From NCBI GenBank assembly GCA_028023455.1, contig JAQFVV010006714.1:248001-312000 (forward strand): 64,000 nt of DNA, in the 5' to 3' direction. The notes under the pieces were generated by a model. That model worked only from the letters and a program-made list of their open reading frames with translations, ran no database searches and was not told the origin of the DNA. The first letter of the stretch is position 1. Each line of letters starts with the position of its first letter. This DNA is from Epiperipatus broadwayi. Taxonomy: Eukaryota; Onychophora; Udeonychophora; Euonychophora; Peripatidae. Shown piece after piece: positions 12,303-23,394 of the stretch. A program made the position numbers and the translations under genes.

Positions 12303-14199
12303 GTTATATATATATAAGCAAAGTATCCATTTTTGTTCAGGCTATTTTAGCTTGAGAAACAAATATAAGATTTGCACATAATAATACATTATTTCTAATA
12401 TAAATAAGCAACTTAAAATTCAGAATTGTGGAATATAAAATTTTACATTTGTTAGGTATATTAAGTAATGATTACTCAGGCTAGTTAACATGAAAATACT
12501 CCATATATATCATCTCAGGAGAAAAACTGTTATTGTATATTAATAATTTGATTATGTTTATTTAAACCTGCACTAAAAACTTTTTTACCAAATTAAACTG
12601 GTGAAAAGATAAAATATTACATATTATTGTAAAATTAAAAGCAATAAAGTTGAAAAAGTGTAATCATTGCCATTAAATATAAAATTAATAAATTTTATTT
12701 TATAAATTGCTAATTTTGATAAATACACTTTAAAATATGGCATTTAAATAACAGATCTTCATGAAATTATAATTAAATTTTAATCATAATATCATTTTTA
12801 ATGTAAGACTCAAATGATAAGTGAAGGATATCATTATTTCCCTAGCAAACAAATAAAATAAACGTTAGACAATCCAATAATTTTCTTTCAAGTTTGCTTT
12901 ATTAAAAATAACATTGATAAATCATAATTTGAAATTGCAAATATAATATTATTAAATCCATTTGTGTGTAGTTTGTGTGCACATAGGTGCACAAATGTAT
13001 ATAGAAAATTACTTGCACAAACTATCAAGTATATTTTTTTTTTAAAAATAATAATAATACTAATGTACTAACTTTGGTTTAAAAACTTATTTTTAAAATA
13101 ACAATTAACCAAAGCATTTACAAAATTTTATATCTTATTAGGAAAAGGTTATTCACTATTGTACTGCTAAGCAAGATACATGTTGTAATAAGTTTGTGTT
13201 TACAATAATTAAAAATAAAAAATTTCATAAATAACGCAAAAAGTTTTAAAATTGATAATGAATAATAAAATCATTGTCATTAAATGACTGAAAGGAAAAA
13301 TATCTCATTTAAAGAAATAGTTTAAAGTTTAATAAAAGGAAGTTCATTATATATCAATGTCCAAATAAAATCTAATCAAAAAGAAATTAAATGTACGTAT
13401 TTTTAATTCTTGAAAAATAATTTATGTAGCAAAAAAGTAAAATTCATGTCATTAAGTATATTAAATTAAAAAAATGAAAATAATATACTTAGAATGAGTA
13501 TGTAGTTTTATATATTTTGAGTAAAATAAAACCATGTTTCATATTTAGGAAGCTTAAAATAATGTATGTTTTAATAATCCAAATTAGTAAGTGTAATAAA
13601 AAAGCTATGTTTTAATAATCCACAGTAATAAGTGTAATAAAAAAAGGTATGACAATAATATATTTAGTAAGCTATGTACAATGATATACATAATCATTCC
13701 ATGTAAAATGAATATAAATAACATAAATGAAATATTTTTACTTATTATGCAAAATATAAAACAAAATATCCATTTTGTATTAGTTTGGTTACTAAATATA
13801 TAATTTTCATGCTTTTATTTACTATGCTCACTACAGTAATGTACCTGAAAAAAATGACAGCAGGGATCTCTGCAAGTCTAACACATAACGGATTATTGTT
13901 AATTAATTATAATGTTTTTAGAATAATCTATTCTTTACTTTTTTATTTTTAATCCAAGAAAAATTATTTGCTGGTATTTTTAAAATATCATTTTTTTAGG
14001 AATTACTAAAAACAATTTCTTCAATATATATAAAATCATCTGGTGGATTGCTCCTTTCTTTTATACTTATAACTCAAGAAAATTATTGATTTGTTCTATG
14101 TTAAATTATAGGTTAAAATGTCATTTTAAGGAATATTAAAATAACTCATTCCATATATATATGTATTGGTCTATGGTTCCATGCATGTCTAGATAAACA
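12303..14199. other. A+T-rich DNA without a recognised gene
   Basis: Only simple-sequence tracts and the 41-bp tandem duplication listed separately were seen. Confidence 0.45.
13565..13647. repeat. Tandem duplication, 41-bp unit, two copies
   Basis: The unit begins TATGTTTTAATAATCC at 13565 and again at 13606, and both units end in AAGTGTAATAAAAAA. Small differences between the units indicate it is not very recent. Confidence 0.75.
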
Positions 14200-14650
14200 A
14201 CCGCATACATATATGAATTTTTTCATCAAGCTTTTCTCTTGGTGAGTTGGTTTTTTGGTGATTGTCATTATCATGAAAGGTTTAATCAGGTTAATTGTTG
14301 GCATTGATCAGTTCTCTTCTGTTTATGGTTGATAGACTTCAGGCAAGAAAACTGTCTTGTCCACATTTAAGGCTATAGAGATGGAGAAGTGGGTCTTTCT
14401 TCTAGGTGCTTCTAAACTCCTGCATAATGAACCAGCAGCAACTGCCTCCTGTCTTGACTTCAGCTATCTTTGATCCATGGCAGGTTTTTGTTCTAATTTG
14501 AACTACTCTGCTTAGCCAACTCTTCTGGCCATTAATTATACTGCCAACTCAAAAAACTAAAACCAAAACTAAACTAGTCTTTTTATCCAACCCTTTTATA
14601 GTCTTGGGTTGGGGAGGTGACAAAAACACATTAAACGAAAACTGTTCTTA
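14200..14650. other. Higher-complexity block of unknown origin
   Basis: 14220-14640 has clearly less A+T-biased sequence than its neighbours, typical of transposon-derived DNA here, but no open frame or repeat partner could be identified with confidence. Confidence 0.3.
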
Positions 14651-14739
14651 TTTTTTTAATCCTATAAAAAGCATATTTAATTAAAAGCTATATTTTGGAA
14701 ATTTTATCAAAGATTTTTAAAAATAGATAATAGAAATTT

Positions 14740-15031
14740 TTACAATTATAAGATCTATTATCATAATACATGCTTATGTCTTAATTTCAAAGTCAGAATA
14801 CAATATTAGCTAGACCTTTTTAACTTTTTAATTTATAATAAAATTCTATTTTAAATTTATAATTATTTAATCTTTTATTTATTCCAGGAAAATTTAGAAA
14901 AATATCTAAAAAAAATTGTCTGTGTTTATTTTTACTTTTTTTTTTTCAAGTTTATATATATAAGTACACACACAACTATGTTGTTATATGCCATGTAACC
15001 CAAATGATTACAATATATATATATATATATA
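14740..15031 (+). repeat. Terminal part of dispersed repeat C, ending in (TA)n
   Basis: Aligns by eye with 63740-63960: both have TTTCAAAGTCAGAATA, AATTTATAATAAAATTCT, a CACACACA-type stretch, ATGTTGnTATnTGCnATGTA and then a (TA)n run. In the 63 kb copy this segment directly follows repeat C, so it is probably that repeat's end. Confidence 0.6.
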
Positions 15032-15229
15032 ATTGCTTCTACTCATCTACCTATTTAAATCAATACTCTAAAATTTCTTTCATCACTGACATTTTTCATC
15101 TGACATTTATTTATTAAATTATGAAATTCAATTACTTAAAAGTTATTTTATTATCTCACATTATTAGGACAACAATAATTTTAATACAGTATAGTCATAA
15201 ATTACACAATCTGCTTCTATTGTAATTTA

Positions 15230-15371
15230 TACTTATAAAATCATTATAATTTTTTTTTCCAAAGTGTAAGCTTGTGATTAAGACCTGTAGAGGTCCCTAC
15301 CTTTACATTTTTAAGTGCACACTCTTGAGGCTTATTGCCTTAGTAAATATTACTTATAAAATCATTATAAT
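15230..15371 (-). mobile_element. 100-bp retroposed sequence with a 21-bp target-site duplication
   Basis: The 21-bp word starting TACTTATAAAATCATT and ending ATAAT occurs exactly at 15230-15250 and 15351-15371, enclosing a 100-bp insert. On the minus strand the insert ends in eight A residues (15251-15258 on the plus strand are T), the signature of LINE-driven retroposition. The body has no convincing A or B box and I do not recognise it; small hairpins (GGC-AATAA-GCC and ACCT-CTAC-AGGT) suggest a structured small RNA or a SINE. Confidence 0.8.
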
Positions 15372-16199
15372 CTAATAATTTTCATTTCTTCACACAAATA
15401 GAATAATGTATAGAAATATCATTTTTTTAATTTAATGAACAGAGTAGTATTTTGGTACTGAACTACTCAGCTATCTACATTCCATTTTTATAATGAGCTG
15501 ATAACAACAACCAAACTGAGATTTTATATTTTGAATATTTACAATTAGGAATCAATCCAAGAAAATTTTATGTTTTAAATCCATCAATATTATTACTGAA
15601 CTAGAATAAATGCCCTTATTTTATCAACAACCAATATGACAGAATAAATTTTCACTTTTTTCCAATGCTAACTTCTTAATAGTCATAACAATATTAAGCA
15701 AAAGCAGGAGACAAATAGAAATCTTGATTTAAATATCTGTTTACATTTTTGCTTTCTAAAAGTAAACCATTTGATTAATCTTACAACAATCATCTGTTTT
15801 ATGTAAATATTTGCTAATAGTCTTGTATCATTCTGTCTATATCTCTTTGTTTTATAAATATTGATTAATTAGAATCACTCCAATTTTTTTAAATATATAG
15901 TAAGTAATTCTAGTTGCATTTTGTGACTTTCTATTCTTTACAAACTGAAAAACTGTTTCTCATACAGATACATATTTAATTAGTCTAAAAGGACTTCTAT
16001 TTAAACCTTATAAGGAATCAAATATGTCATTGTTAGGCTAGATTTACATGAATGAATTATTTACCAACCATTTTTTTTTTCAAATATTCACCCATGCTAT
16101 TTAGTAGCAAAACTAATAACATTCATATAAAATAATGAGTTTTATTGTTTGCATCTATGCTTTTAAATATATCATAAATCATTAATTATTAGACTATTT
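15372..16199. other. A+T-rich DNA, nothing recognised
   Basis: No ORF, structured repeat or RNA motif was seen. Confidence 0.45.
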
Positions 16200-17240
16200 A
16201 AGCTTAAATGAGTCTAGTCAAGATCTTAGATACAGATGAAAAGTGAATTTATTTTTTCATCTGAATTCATTTATAATGCTTTGGTACTAGATGATGTAAC
16301 TGGATATTTAAAAAAGTAATTGGTAAAAAATTTGTTCATTTGAATGTCAATATCAATAAATTATTTTGTTTGTTATATTACAAGATTAAAAAAACAAGAC
16401 ATTTATTTTATATAGTGCGATGTTTTTTTATAAACTTTAATACCAATAAGCTAATGCACATGCACTTTGTAGATGTCACTATATAAAGGAATACTCCCAC
16501 TTTTTCAAACATAAGATAAAGTCTTTGGGAAAAGATAGAATGAATCCATCTATCTTTTCAACCCAAACGTATATGTATGGGCAAATTTTAAGTGTTTGAA
16601 AATGAGAGCATGAAGTAGTTAATCGATCACTTTAAATTACCTTTTTACTACACGAATGAATGACGCTCATGAAATTTCTAGAATTTACGATGTCATTCTT
16701 ATTAAATTAAACATATGTAAACAAGACATTTATTTTATATAGCGCGATGTTTAATTTAATAAGGATGACATATAAATTCTAGAAACTTCACAAACGTTAT
16801 TCATTCACATAGTAAAAAAGTAATTTAAAGTGATCAATTAACAACTTCACGCTCTCATTTTCAAACACTTAAGATTTTCCCATATATATACGTTTGGGTC
16901 AAAAAGATAGATGGATTCATTCTATCTCTTCCCAAAGACTTTATTTTGTGTTTGAAAAAGTGAGAGTATTCATTTATATAGTGACATCTACAAAGCGCAT
17001 GTGCATTAGCTTATTGGCTTATTGGTATTAAAGATAAAATAAGTAAAAATTATTTGTATCTTGTAATTATTAAAGATGACTATAATACAGTTTTTAATAA
17101 CATTTTAGTTATTATAAATTTCTGATTTATGGTCTGTTTATGAGCTTAAATACAGATAAAAAGTGAACTCGTTTTTTCATTCAAATATAACCTTGGTACT
17201 AGATGGCATAGTTAGATAATTAAAAAACTAGATAAGAGAA
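16200..17240. mobile_element. Fold-back element, family D, with diverged direct repeats outside
   Basis: Two inverted arms of about 280 bp (about 16432-16712 and 16748-17030) share TTTGTAGATGTCACTATATA, AAGTGTTTGAAAATGAGAGC and CCATCTATCTTTT-type words. Their centre holds a second copy of ACATTTATTTTATATAG..GATG, also present just left of the left arm (16400). Outside the arms, 16200-16330 and 17130-17240 are diverged direct repeats sharing GGTACTAGATG and a CAGATnAAAAGTGAA word. One arm alone recurs at 23395-23610. No coding capacity. Confidence 0.7.
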
Positions 17241-17329
17241 TGATTTATTTTATTTAAAGCTTTATAATAATTTATCTGTATAAGAAATTGGTCATAAAAA
17301 ATTATTGGAAAGTAATTTGCTTTTTGATA

Positions 17330-17801
17330 TGTCTTGAAGTTCGCCGTGGAGGGTGGTCCAGAAGTTACACTATGGGTCGGATCAGGAGTATGAACACTGC
17401 AGGGATTATCCGGCCTTAATCGAGGCTCCCTGTGTATCTTAGTGCTGCACTGTGCTATGATATCAAATCTCCCAAAGTTGTTGCCTTCTCCGTTGGCTCT
17501 TATATGCCTTCCAGATTATATTCTCCGACGAGTAAATTATTTCTTCTTCCTGGCCGTGGAACTTAAGTGTGACTGGTGATTTCTGGGAAGGGGTTTTTTC
17601 TCTCTATATGGCTATTGTTCTCTAAAGTATTTTTTACCAATGAAATCTCTACATTCTGAGAGCAAAAGCTTATCTCCAATCAGAAAGGTCCACTTATAAA
17701 TGTAAGTAAATTCTTATTAGATAAAAGTTATCAATTGCCCCAGGGATTTCTTGAATCTTTTAACCCGTATAATTTTAATCCAATTATATATATATATAGC
17801 A
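17330..17801 (-). repeat. 3' LTR of the Gypsy element
   Basis: On the element strand it begins TGCTATATA at 17801 and ends TTCAAGACA at 17330, with TG...CA termini. It directly follows a purine-rich tract at 17802-17816. About 97% identical by eye to the 5' LTR. Confidence 0.9.
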
Positions 17802-17816
17802 CTCCTCCCCTTTACT
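17802..17816 (-). promoter_or_regulatory. Polypurine tract
   Basis: The element strand reads AGTAAAGGGGAGGAG directly before the 3' LTR, the expected primer for plus-strand DNA synthesis. Confidence 0.8.
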
Positions 17817-18035
17817 TTAGAGAACCATGGTTCCCCCCCTTTTTTTCTTTTTTTTTAACACAAGTAATCTTTAAGGTAGACAGGAGGCTTTCGCACTCTT
17901 TGAGGTTTATCTTTCCCTGGTTTAAGATTACTCTCATGTGTGGTTACTTTTTCAGCCATTTGGTCAGCTCCCTTTTCTTCTATAATTTCATGATTTAGTT
18001 CTGTGTAGGGGGGTGACTTGTTTGTTACTCGCTTC

Positions 18036-19082
18036 TTAATGTGGTTTGTGTGGTGACGGAATTGTGTGCCCGTTTCTGATTCTATGAGTACAATTTTGTT
18101 TGAAAGTATTTTCAAGATCATACCTGGTGTCCACTTTTTTTAGGGAATCTCTAACCCAAATGCTTTGACCCACCATAAATTCATTGCATTCCTCTGTCAT
18201 AGTTTCAATGGACTCATGTTGTGGGTATAGTAGTGATAGTTTGGTTCTTAGTTTCCGGCCTAGTAACCTTTCAGCTGGTGAAATCCCAGTTGATGCTATG
18301 GGTGTGGAATGTTGGTAAAGCATTGCTAACTGAAGAACTTCATGGGTTTGTTGATATTCTGATTTGTTAAGGGCTTGCTTTAACTGGTGTACGGCTTTTT
18401 CAGCCAGTCCATTTGACTCTGGGTGATAGGGTGGAGTGTAAATGTGTTTGATACCCCATTCCCTTGTAAAATCTTTAAATTGGTCTGAGGTAAAACCAGA
18501 ACCATTATCTGTTACCAGGCTTTCTGGTATTCCATGGAAAGCAAAAATTTCTTTAAGAGTTGATATTGTTTCATTAGACCCTGTATTCCTAACTAGTCTA
18601 TATTCTACCCAGTTAGAATATGCATCTATTATAACCAAGAATAGGTTTCCTCTGAAAGGCCCTGCATGGTCCATGTGGACCCGGTCCCATGGTTTAGTTG
18701 CAGTTGGCCATGATGTATACGTTTGCGGTTTCTGATTTGCAGTTGACTGGCAGTTTGTACATGCCTTTACAGTGTTTTCAATGTCTTTATCTATACCTGG
18801 CCACCATACATAGGAACGTGCCAAAGCTTTGGCTCTTACAATTCCAGGATGTCCATCATGGATCAAACTTAGGACTGCTGGGTGACCTTGAACTGGTATG
18901 ATTACTCGATCACCTATCAGTATGCATTCTTTATTTATTGACAGTTGGTCTCGTGCTTTCCAGAATGCCACTGGGAGATTGTTGGGTCGTTTAATTGGCC
19001 AGCCATTACATATCCAATTCCATAATAGTCTATACCCATCATCTAATTTAGTCCATTTTGCTACTAACTCACTATTCAACAC
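18036..19082 (-). pseudogene. pol: Gypsy integrase
   Basis: 348 open residues. The HHCC zinc-binding domain is complete (H75, H78, C108, C111). The catalytic triad is complete: D138 in MDHAGPF, D192 in VTDNGSGF and E228 in SNGLAEKAV, giving DD35E spacing. The C-terminus has a basic GQSIWVRD-type segment. This is the best-preserved domain of the element. In another frame an overlapping stretch (17855-18121) continues the C-terminal tail. Integrase inserts the element cDNA in the nucleus; it would normally be released from a Gag-Pol precursor, which cannot be made from this copy. Confidence 0.93.
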
Positions 19083-19089
19083 ATTTAAC

Positions 19090-19610
19090 TCCCATCTATC
19101 TATGTGGTTTATAGAGACTTGTCCTATTGTTTTTCCATTATTATCTGGTATTCAGGACAGTGCGTCAGCATGTGTTATAAAGCTGCCTCTCCTGTATTCA
19201 AGGGAATAATCATATGCAGATAATATTTCAATTCAACGCAGCATGCGTGGGTTTAAGTGATCAGGTAATTGTTTTGACCTCGAAAATATTCCCAGTAATG
19301 GTTTGTGGTCAGTGATTGCTGTAAAATGCCTTCCATATAGATATTGGTGGAACTTTTTTATCCCAAAAATGATTGCCAAGGCTTCTTTGTCTAGTTGACT
19401 ATAGTTCTGTTCAGACCTTGATAATGTTCTTGAAGCATAAGCTATGGGTCATTCACCTTCATCTGTGGGGTGGCTTATTACTGCTCCTACTCCATATTCT
19501 GATGCGTCAGTGATTAATATTACCTGTTCATTGTTATTGTAGTTTATGAGTAGGTCATCTGATGTTAGCAAGCTTTTTGTCTTCTTGAATGCATCTTCAT
19601 GTATTCTATC
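19090..19610 (-). pseudogene. pol: Gypsy RNase H region with three in-frame TGA stops
   Basis: Too broken to form a long ORF, but a single frame shows ILITDASEYGVGAVI (the first catalytic Asp in TDAS), [18 protein letters not shown], and AITDHKPL, the hallmark of Ty3/Gypsy RNase H. In-frame TGA stops lie near 19452, near 19234 and near 19155. Two stand where an Arg would be expected, as CGA to TGA, and one where Trp would be expected. All fit C-to-T or G-to-A decay rather than a changed genetic code. Confidence 0.85.
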
Positions 19611-20282
19611 CTAGCTCCACTTCCGGTTTTTCTCTAATAACTCGTATAACTTACTGGCAATGTGCGCTTTTCCTTTAAGAAAACATTCAAAATATCCAAT
19701 AAGGCCCAGGAAAGATTGTAATTCCTTGACATTCCGAGGTGTTTTTGCATTTTTAATAGCCCGTATCTTTTCAGGCATTGGTTTTTTACCATTATTGGAT
19801 ATTATATGTCCTAGAAATTTAATTTCTGGAGTATTCCAGATACATTTTTCTTCATTTAGTCTGGCTCCTGATTTTGCTAGCTTTTCACAAACTTCATGAA
19901 CCTTGCTCTGGAGTTCTATCTCTGAATTTGCCATTATTAATATATTATCGAAGTAAGGTATCACACCATTTATTCCTCGGAGTAGTTGGTCTATGTTTGA
20001 TTGGAAAATATTTGGTGCGGTGGTAATTCCAAAAGGCAAACGGTTGTATTTAAATAGACCAAAAGGTGTAGTCAGTGTTAAGATCTCTGCTGACTTTCCT
20101 GTTACTGGTATTTGGTGAAATGCAGCATTAAGGTCTAATTTTGCATAGTGAGTTGCTCCCTCGAGAGTGGCTAATACTTCACGCACATTTGGCACTGGAT
20201 AATTGCTTTTATTTAAAGCTGAGTTAACTGTTATCTGGTAATCCCCACAAATACGTATACTGCCGTCTTGGGTGTCGCCCAC
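19611..20282 (-). pseudogene. pol: Gypsy reverse transcriptase core with altered active site
   Basis: 223 residues are open. Visible motifs: IRICGDYQ, KLDLNAAFHQIPV (first catalytic Asp, residue 50), FNRLPFG-like YNRLPFGITTAPNIFQ, then residues 110-113 YFDN where Y-x-D-D is expected, so the last catalytic Asp is Asn. FLGHIIS and LQSFLGLIGYF follow, the thumb and connection. The enzyme would copy element RNA to DNA; the D-to-N change and frameshift at its start should make it inactive. It overlaps the preceding protease frame by about 50 bases. Confidence 0.9.
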
Positions 20283-20875
20283 TCTGAGTTTTCCGTAGGT
20301 GTTAATACCCCTTTATTTGTTAACTCTTCCAGTGCATTGGCTAGTTTTTCTCGTTGCGCGTATGGCACTTTCCGTGGTTTACACAACACAGGCTTTGCAT
20401 TCTCCCTAAGCTGTATTTCAACTGGTTTTGTACTAATTTCCCCTAGTTCTTTTTTAAACAATGACGGGAATGTATTGCGTATTTCCTTTTCAATCATAAT
20501 TTTTTTTGTGATAGTTATTTTGATGCCCATAGGTTTAAACCAATTTCTTCCAATTATGGGGTTTGTTTTTCCGTGAATGATATATAACGGGAGATCGATG
20601 ATTTTGCTATTTGTTTGTACCGGAACAATAACTTTCCCAACTATTTCAATGTGTTTCCCGTTTACGTCTTTTGCTATCAGATTTGTTTTTTCTAGATTAC
20701 TGGTTCGATTGCGAAATTGCATTATTGTTTTCCAATCTCTATAAGCCATTAAAGATATTCTGGAACCGCTGTCAATTTCCATGGCAAATGGTCGGTCAAA
20801 TATTTTTACTGACAACATTATTTGATCGTTATTAACGGTTTCCGTATTTTTAATTTCCACTTGCTTGTTGTTTTT
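20231..20875 (-). pseudogene. pol: Gypsy protease and N-terminal RT
   Basis: The frame continues from the zinc knuckles. The aspartic protease shows MEIDSGSRISLM (catalytic Asp at about 20773, DSG rather than DTG) and downstream NPIIGRNW, the conserved I-I/L-G-R-N/D element. The RT connection follows, with a KPVLCKPRKVPYA motif and NKGVLTPTENSEWATP, typical of the Gypsy RT N-terminus. The frame breaks at about 20270, where RT resumes in another frame. Retroviral-type protease would cut the Gag-Pol precursor during particle maturation. Confidence 0.88.
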
Positions 20876-21668
20876 ACATGATTCCGCTAAGTGTCCTATT
20901 TTCCCGCAATTTCTACATTTACTCTTTTTCCATTCACACATTTTTGCTAAATGTCCGGATTTTCCGCATCTGTAACACTTCATTTCATCATTTCTTTCCA
21001 TGAAGTTTATTTGTTTACACGTTTTAGCTAAATGTCCGGATTTTCTGCACCTGAAACACTTCATTTCGTCATTTCTGTTTAGTTCCACGAGGTTTATTTG
21101 ACGCCATTCTGCTGCCGTTGCGCTCTGGAATTGTTTTGATTGCACCATAGCCGCTTCGTGTGCGAGGCCCATTTTGATCACTGTTTTGTATGTAAGGTCA
21201 TCGATTGTTAATAACTGCTCTCGGAGTCTCCCGTCAGACATGCCCCATAAGAATTGCTGCAATAGTGCTTCTTCCAAATAATTCCCCAAAAACACAATCT
21301 TTTGCTAACTCCTGTAGTGCAATATCGAATTTGTGAGTGTTTTCGCCTCTATTTTGCCTACGATTCTGGAAATGGAGGCGTGCTACATGTTGGGTTGGTT
21401 TGGGATCAAAATATTTTTGAAGTATGTCCTGTAGTTCTGAATATTTCAGTTCTTCTGGTTTTTTCGGGTTACATAAATGATTTGCTGTTTTAATTACATC
21501 TGGACCCGCAAAATACAGTAGAGTGGCAATTTTTCTCTCGTCCTTTACAATATTATTCATTAAAAGGTATTTATCTATGCGGCTTGCATATAGAGGCCAT
21601 TCTGATTGTCTATGCACGTCAAATTCTCCAACGTTTACCTGCGCCATGTTTAATTTGAACGGCGTCAC
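20870..21668 (-). pseudogene. gag: Gypsy gag (capsid and nucleocapsid), frameshifted
   Basis: Gag packages the element RNA into cytoplasmic particles. The N-terminal frame (21668-21234) has the retrotransposon capsid pattern: WPLYASRIDKYL, then LLYFAGPD, YSELQDIL, a YFDPKP motif, RLHFQNRRQN-GE and LAKDC.FGE. A frameshift in the 21295-21234 overlap moves the reading to a second frame that continues capsid (GMSDGRLREQLL). That frame then carries three CCHC zinc knuckles at its residues 80-93, 107-120 and 127-140 (about 20876-21058), each of C-X2-C-X4-H-X4-C type. In this second frame gag and protease are continuous. The first Met choices are uncertain. Confidence 0.88.
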
Positions 21669-21734
21669 TTATGAATTTGTGAATTTCGGATTACTAGTTT
21701 CCCGATGTTTATATATTTCTGAATATTCTACTGG

Positions 21735-21756
21735 TTTGTCAACTGCACCAATGATA
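21735..21756 (-). promoter_or_regulatory. Probable tRNA primer-binding site
   Basis: Five bases inside the 5' LTR end the element strand reads TTGGTGCAGTTGACAAA. PBSs usually begin with TGG just inside the LTR, so position and start fit. The tRNA was not identified. Confidence 0.55.
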
Positions 21757-22228
21757 TGTTTTGAAGTTCGCCATGGAGGGTGGTCCAGAAGTTACACTAT
21801 GGGTCAGATCAGGAGTATGAACACTGCGGGGATTATCCGGCCTTAATCAAGGCTCCCTATGTATCTTAGTGCTGCACTGTGCTATGATATCAAATCTCCC
21901 GAAGTTGTTGCCTTCTCCATTGGCTCTTATATGCCTTCCAGATTATATTCTCTGACGAGTAAATTATTTCTTCTTCCTGGCCGTGGAACTTAAGTGTGAC
22001 TGGCGATTTCTGGGAAGGGGTTTTTTCTCTCTATATGGCTATTGTTCTCTAAAGTATTTTTTTATTAATGAAATCTCTACATTCTGAGAGCAAAAGCTTA
22101 TCTCCAATCAGAAAGGTCCACTTATAAATGTAAGTAAATTCTTATTAGATAAAAGTTATCAATTGCCCCAGGGATTTCTTGAATCTTTTAACCTGTATAA
22201 TTTTAATCCAATTATATTATATATAGTA
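21757..22228 (-). repeat. 5' LTR of the Gypsy element
   Basis: 472 bp, the same length as the other LTR. The element-strand start is TACTATATA (the other LTR has TGCTATATA, so the terminal TG has decayed here) and the end is ...TTCAAAACA. About a dozen differences from the 3' LTR were counted by eye, nearly all transitions and several at CpG. By established logic this divergence dates the insertion as moderately old. Confidence 0.9.
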
Positions 22229-22678
22229 CTTTTTTAAAGCTTAATAATAATTACTTAACTATATAAAAAAGTTGGTCATTTTAAAACTTTTCCATTTTAT
22301 CACAATAAAACTTTATTGAAATGATAATAGTTGAAAGAAAATTTATTGTCAATCAACAGAATAAAGCAACACAATTAATTCTTTAAAACTCATTATTCAT
22401 AATTTTCAATAATTCAGTTTATATTAATACATCAATTTTATGTTTGACAAATTTTAATCTTACCTGTAAATATAGTAGTTTGTAATTTGTTTTTTCATTA
22501 CTGTGAAATTTATTTTAACTAATAGTCATGTTATATCTATTACATAAATCATTTATATACTATTTTCCATCTAACTTTTAAAATTTGTAATCTATAATGA
22601 TTTGTTTCAATAATAACTCTTTTTATAGTCTGTATTTCCCAAATGAACAATTTTTTAGTCTCTATGATAAATGATTAT
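22229..22678. other. A+T-rich DNA, nothing recognised
   Basis: No gene or repeat seen beyond weak similarity of 22230-22300 to 17250-17320 on the other side of the Gypsy element. Confidence 0.4.
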
Positions 22679-22990
22679 ACATCACGTGATCACTATTTCT
22701 TATGCTTGTATATAACTGTTATTAAAACAGGTAAAACTCTCCATACATTAGTGCCACTCAGTGCCAGCCAGAATAATCAATGGATGCCAGAAGCCTTGTG
22801 CATAAAATCCTCATCTAGTGCCTACTCATCTAATCAGATCCAAGGCTCCTCACTAACGAAGGCCACAAGCCAGAAACTAGTCTGGGGATATTGGATGAGT
22901 AGACACTAGATGGAGATTTTATGCAAAAGCCTTCTGGCATCCATTTATTACTCTCATTGGCACTGAGTGGCACTACTGTATGGAGTTTTG
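22679..22990 (+). mobile_element. Fold-back repeat family A copy
   Basis: The left flank word CACGTGATCACTATTTC and arm words AAAACTCTCCATACA, AGTGCCACTCAGTGCC and TCAATGGATGCCAGAAG are answered in inverted form at 22890-22989. The arms are about 95 bp each and the hammerhead motif lies between them. The left outer 50 bp are also present in the 29.14 kb copy. Confidence 0.78.
22847..22888 (+). ncRNA. Hammerhead ribozyme motif with one core mutation
   Basis: Stem I TCCTCA/TGGGGA, core CTAACGA, stem II AGGC-CACAA-GCCA, GAAA, palindromic ACTAGT stem III and C17. The invariant G5 of CUGANGA is A, which should greatly reduce or abolish cleavage. Everything else matches the 29.25 kb copy. Confidence 0.65.
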
Positions 22991-23394
22991 CTTGTTCCAA
23001 AAAATAAAAACAAAGAAAAAAGGAGGGGTGGAGAAGAAGAAAACTCTTCTAGAAATCAATTTTGCAATGACTATACAAACCATTCCAAAACCACAAATAT
23101 ATCCACATGTATGTTGTTTCATTTCTCTATTTATTCAATATTGTACAATGTTGTCTTTTAATTTCTTCAGAAGGAAACTTTTACTTCAACACCATGTTTA
23201 ATTATAGCTTCCAATATATTCAATTCCCTACCTTATCTTTACTATGGAAACAATTCACATTGCATTTCTTTGGAATGTGGATGAGGTATATCTCTTCCAT
23301 GAAAATCATGCTCAAGTTCACCATAAAACATTTATTTAAAAAGTTTTGAATCGTTCATTTGTGGTGTTTTTACTATAGTGGATTTATAATGAGA
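22991..23394. other. No recognised feature
   Basis: Contains A-rich stretches and short open frames on the plus strand (22967-23349) without domain similarity. Not called as genes. Confidence 0.4.

Larger units (their letters stand above)
17330..22228 (-). mobile_element. Ty3/Gypsy LTR retrotransposon (Mag/SURL type), full length but inactive
   Basis: A 4.9 kb element with a 472-bp LTR at each end, a primer-binding site, gag, protease, RT, RNase H, integrase and a polypurine tract, all in order on the minus strand. The order RT-RNase H-integrase places it in Ty3/Gypsy. The capsid type and three CCHC knuckles suggest the Mag/SURL group. Frameshifts near 21270 and 20270, at least three TGA stops in the RNase H region and a changed RT active site make it non-autonomous. 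No target-site duplication is visible. The flanks (17250-17320 and 22230-22300) show weak similarity to one another. Confidence 0.93.

Noticed and set aside
18442-19209. Plus-strand open frames within the Gypsy element
   Set aside because: They are antisense shadows of the integrase gene on the minus strand and have no protein-like features of their own. The same applies to plus-strand frames at 19660-19899, 20268-20576 and 21302-21846.
19090-19610. Alternative genetic code with TGA as sense
   Set aside because: TAA and TAG stops and frameshifts also occur in other elements here, and the TGA codons sit where CGA or TGG decay explains them.
17250-22300. Target-site duplication of the Gypsy element
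   Set aside because: The bases flanking the LTRs (TGATA on the left, CTTTT on the right) do not match. The flanks share only a loose 55-base similarity that A+T-rich DNA could give by chance.
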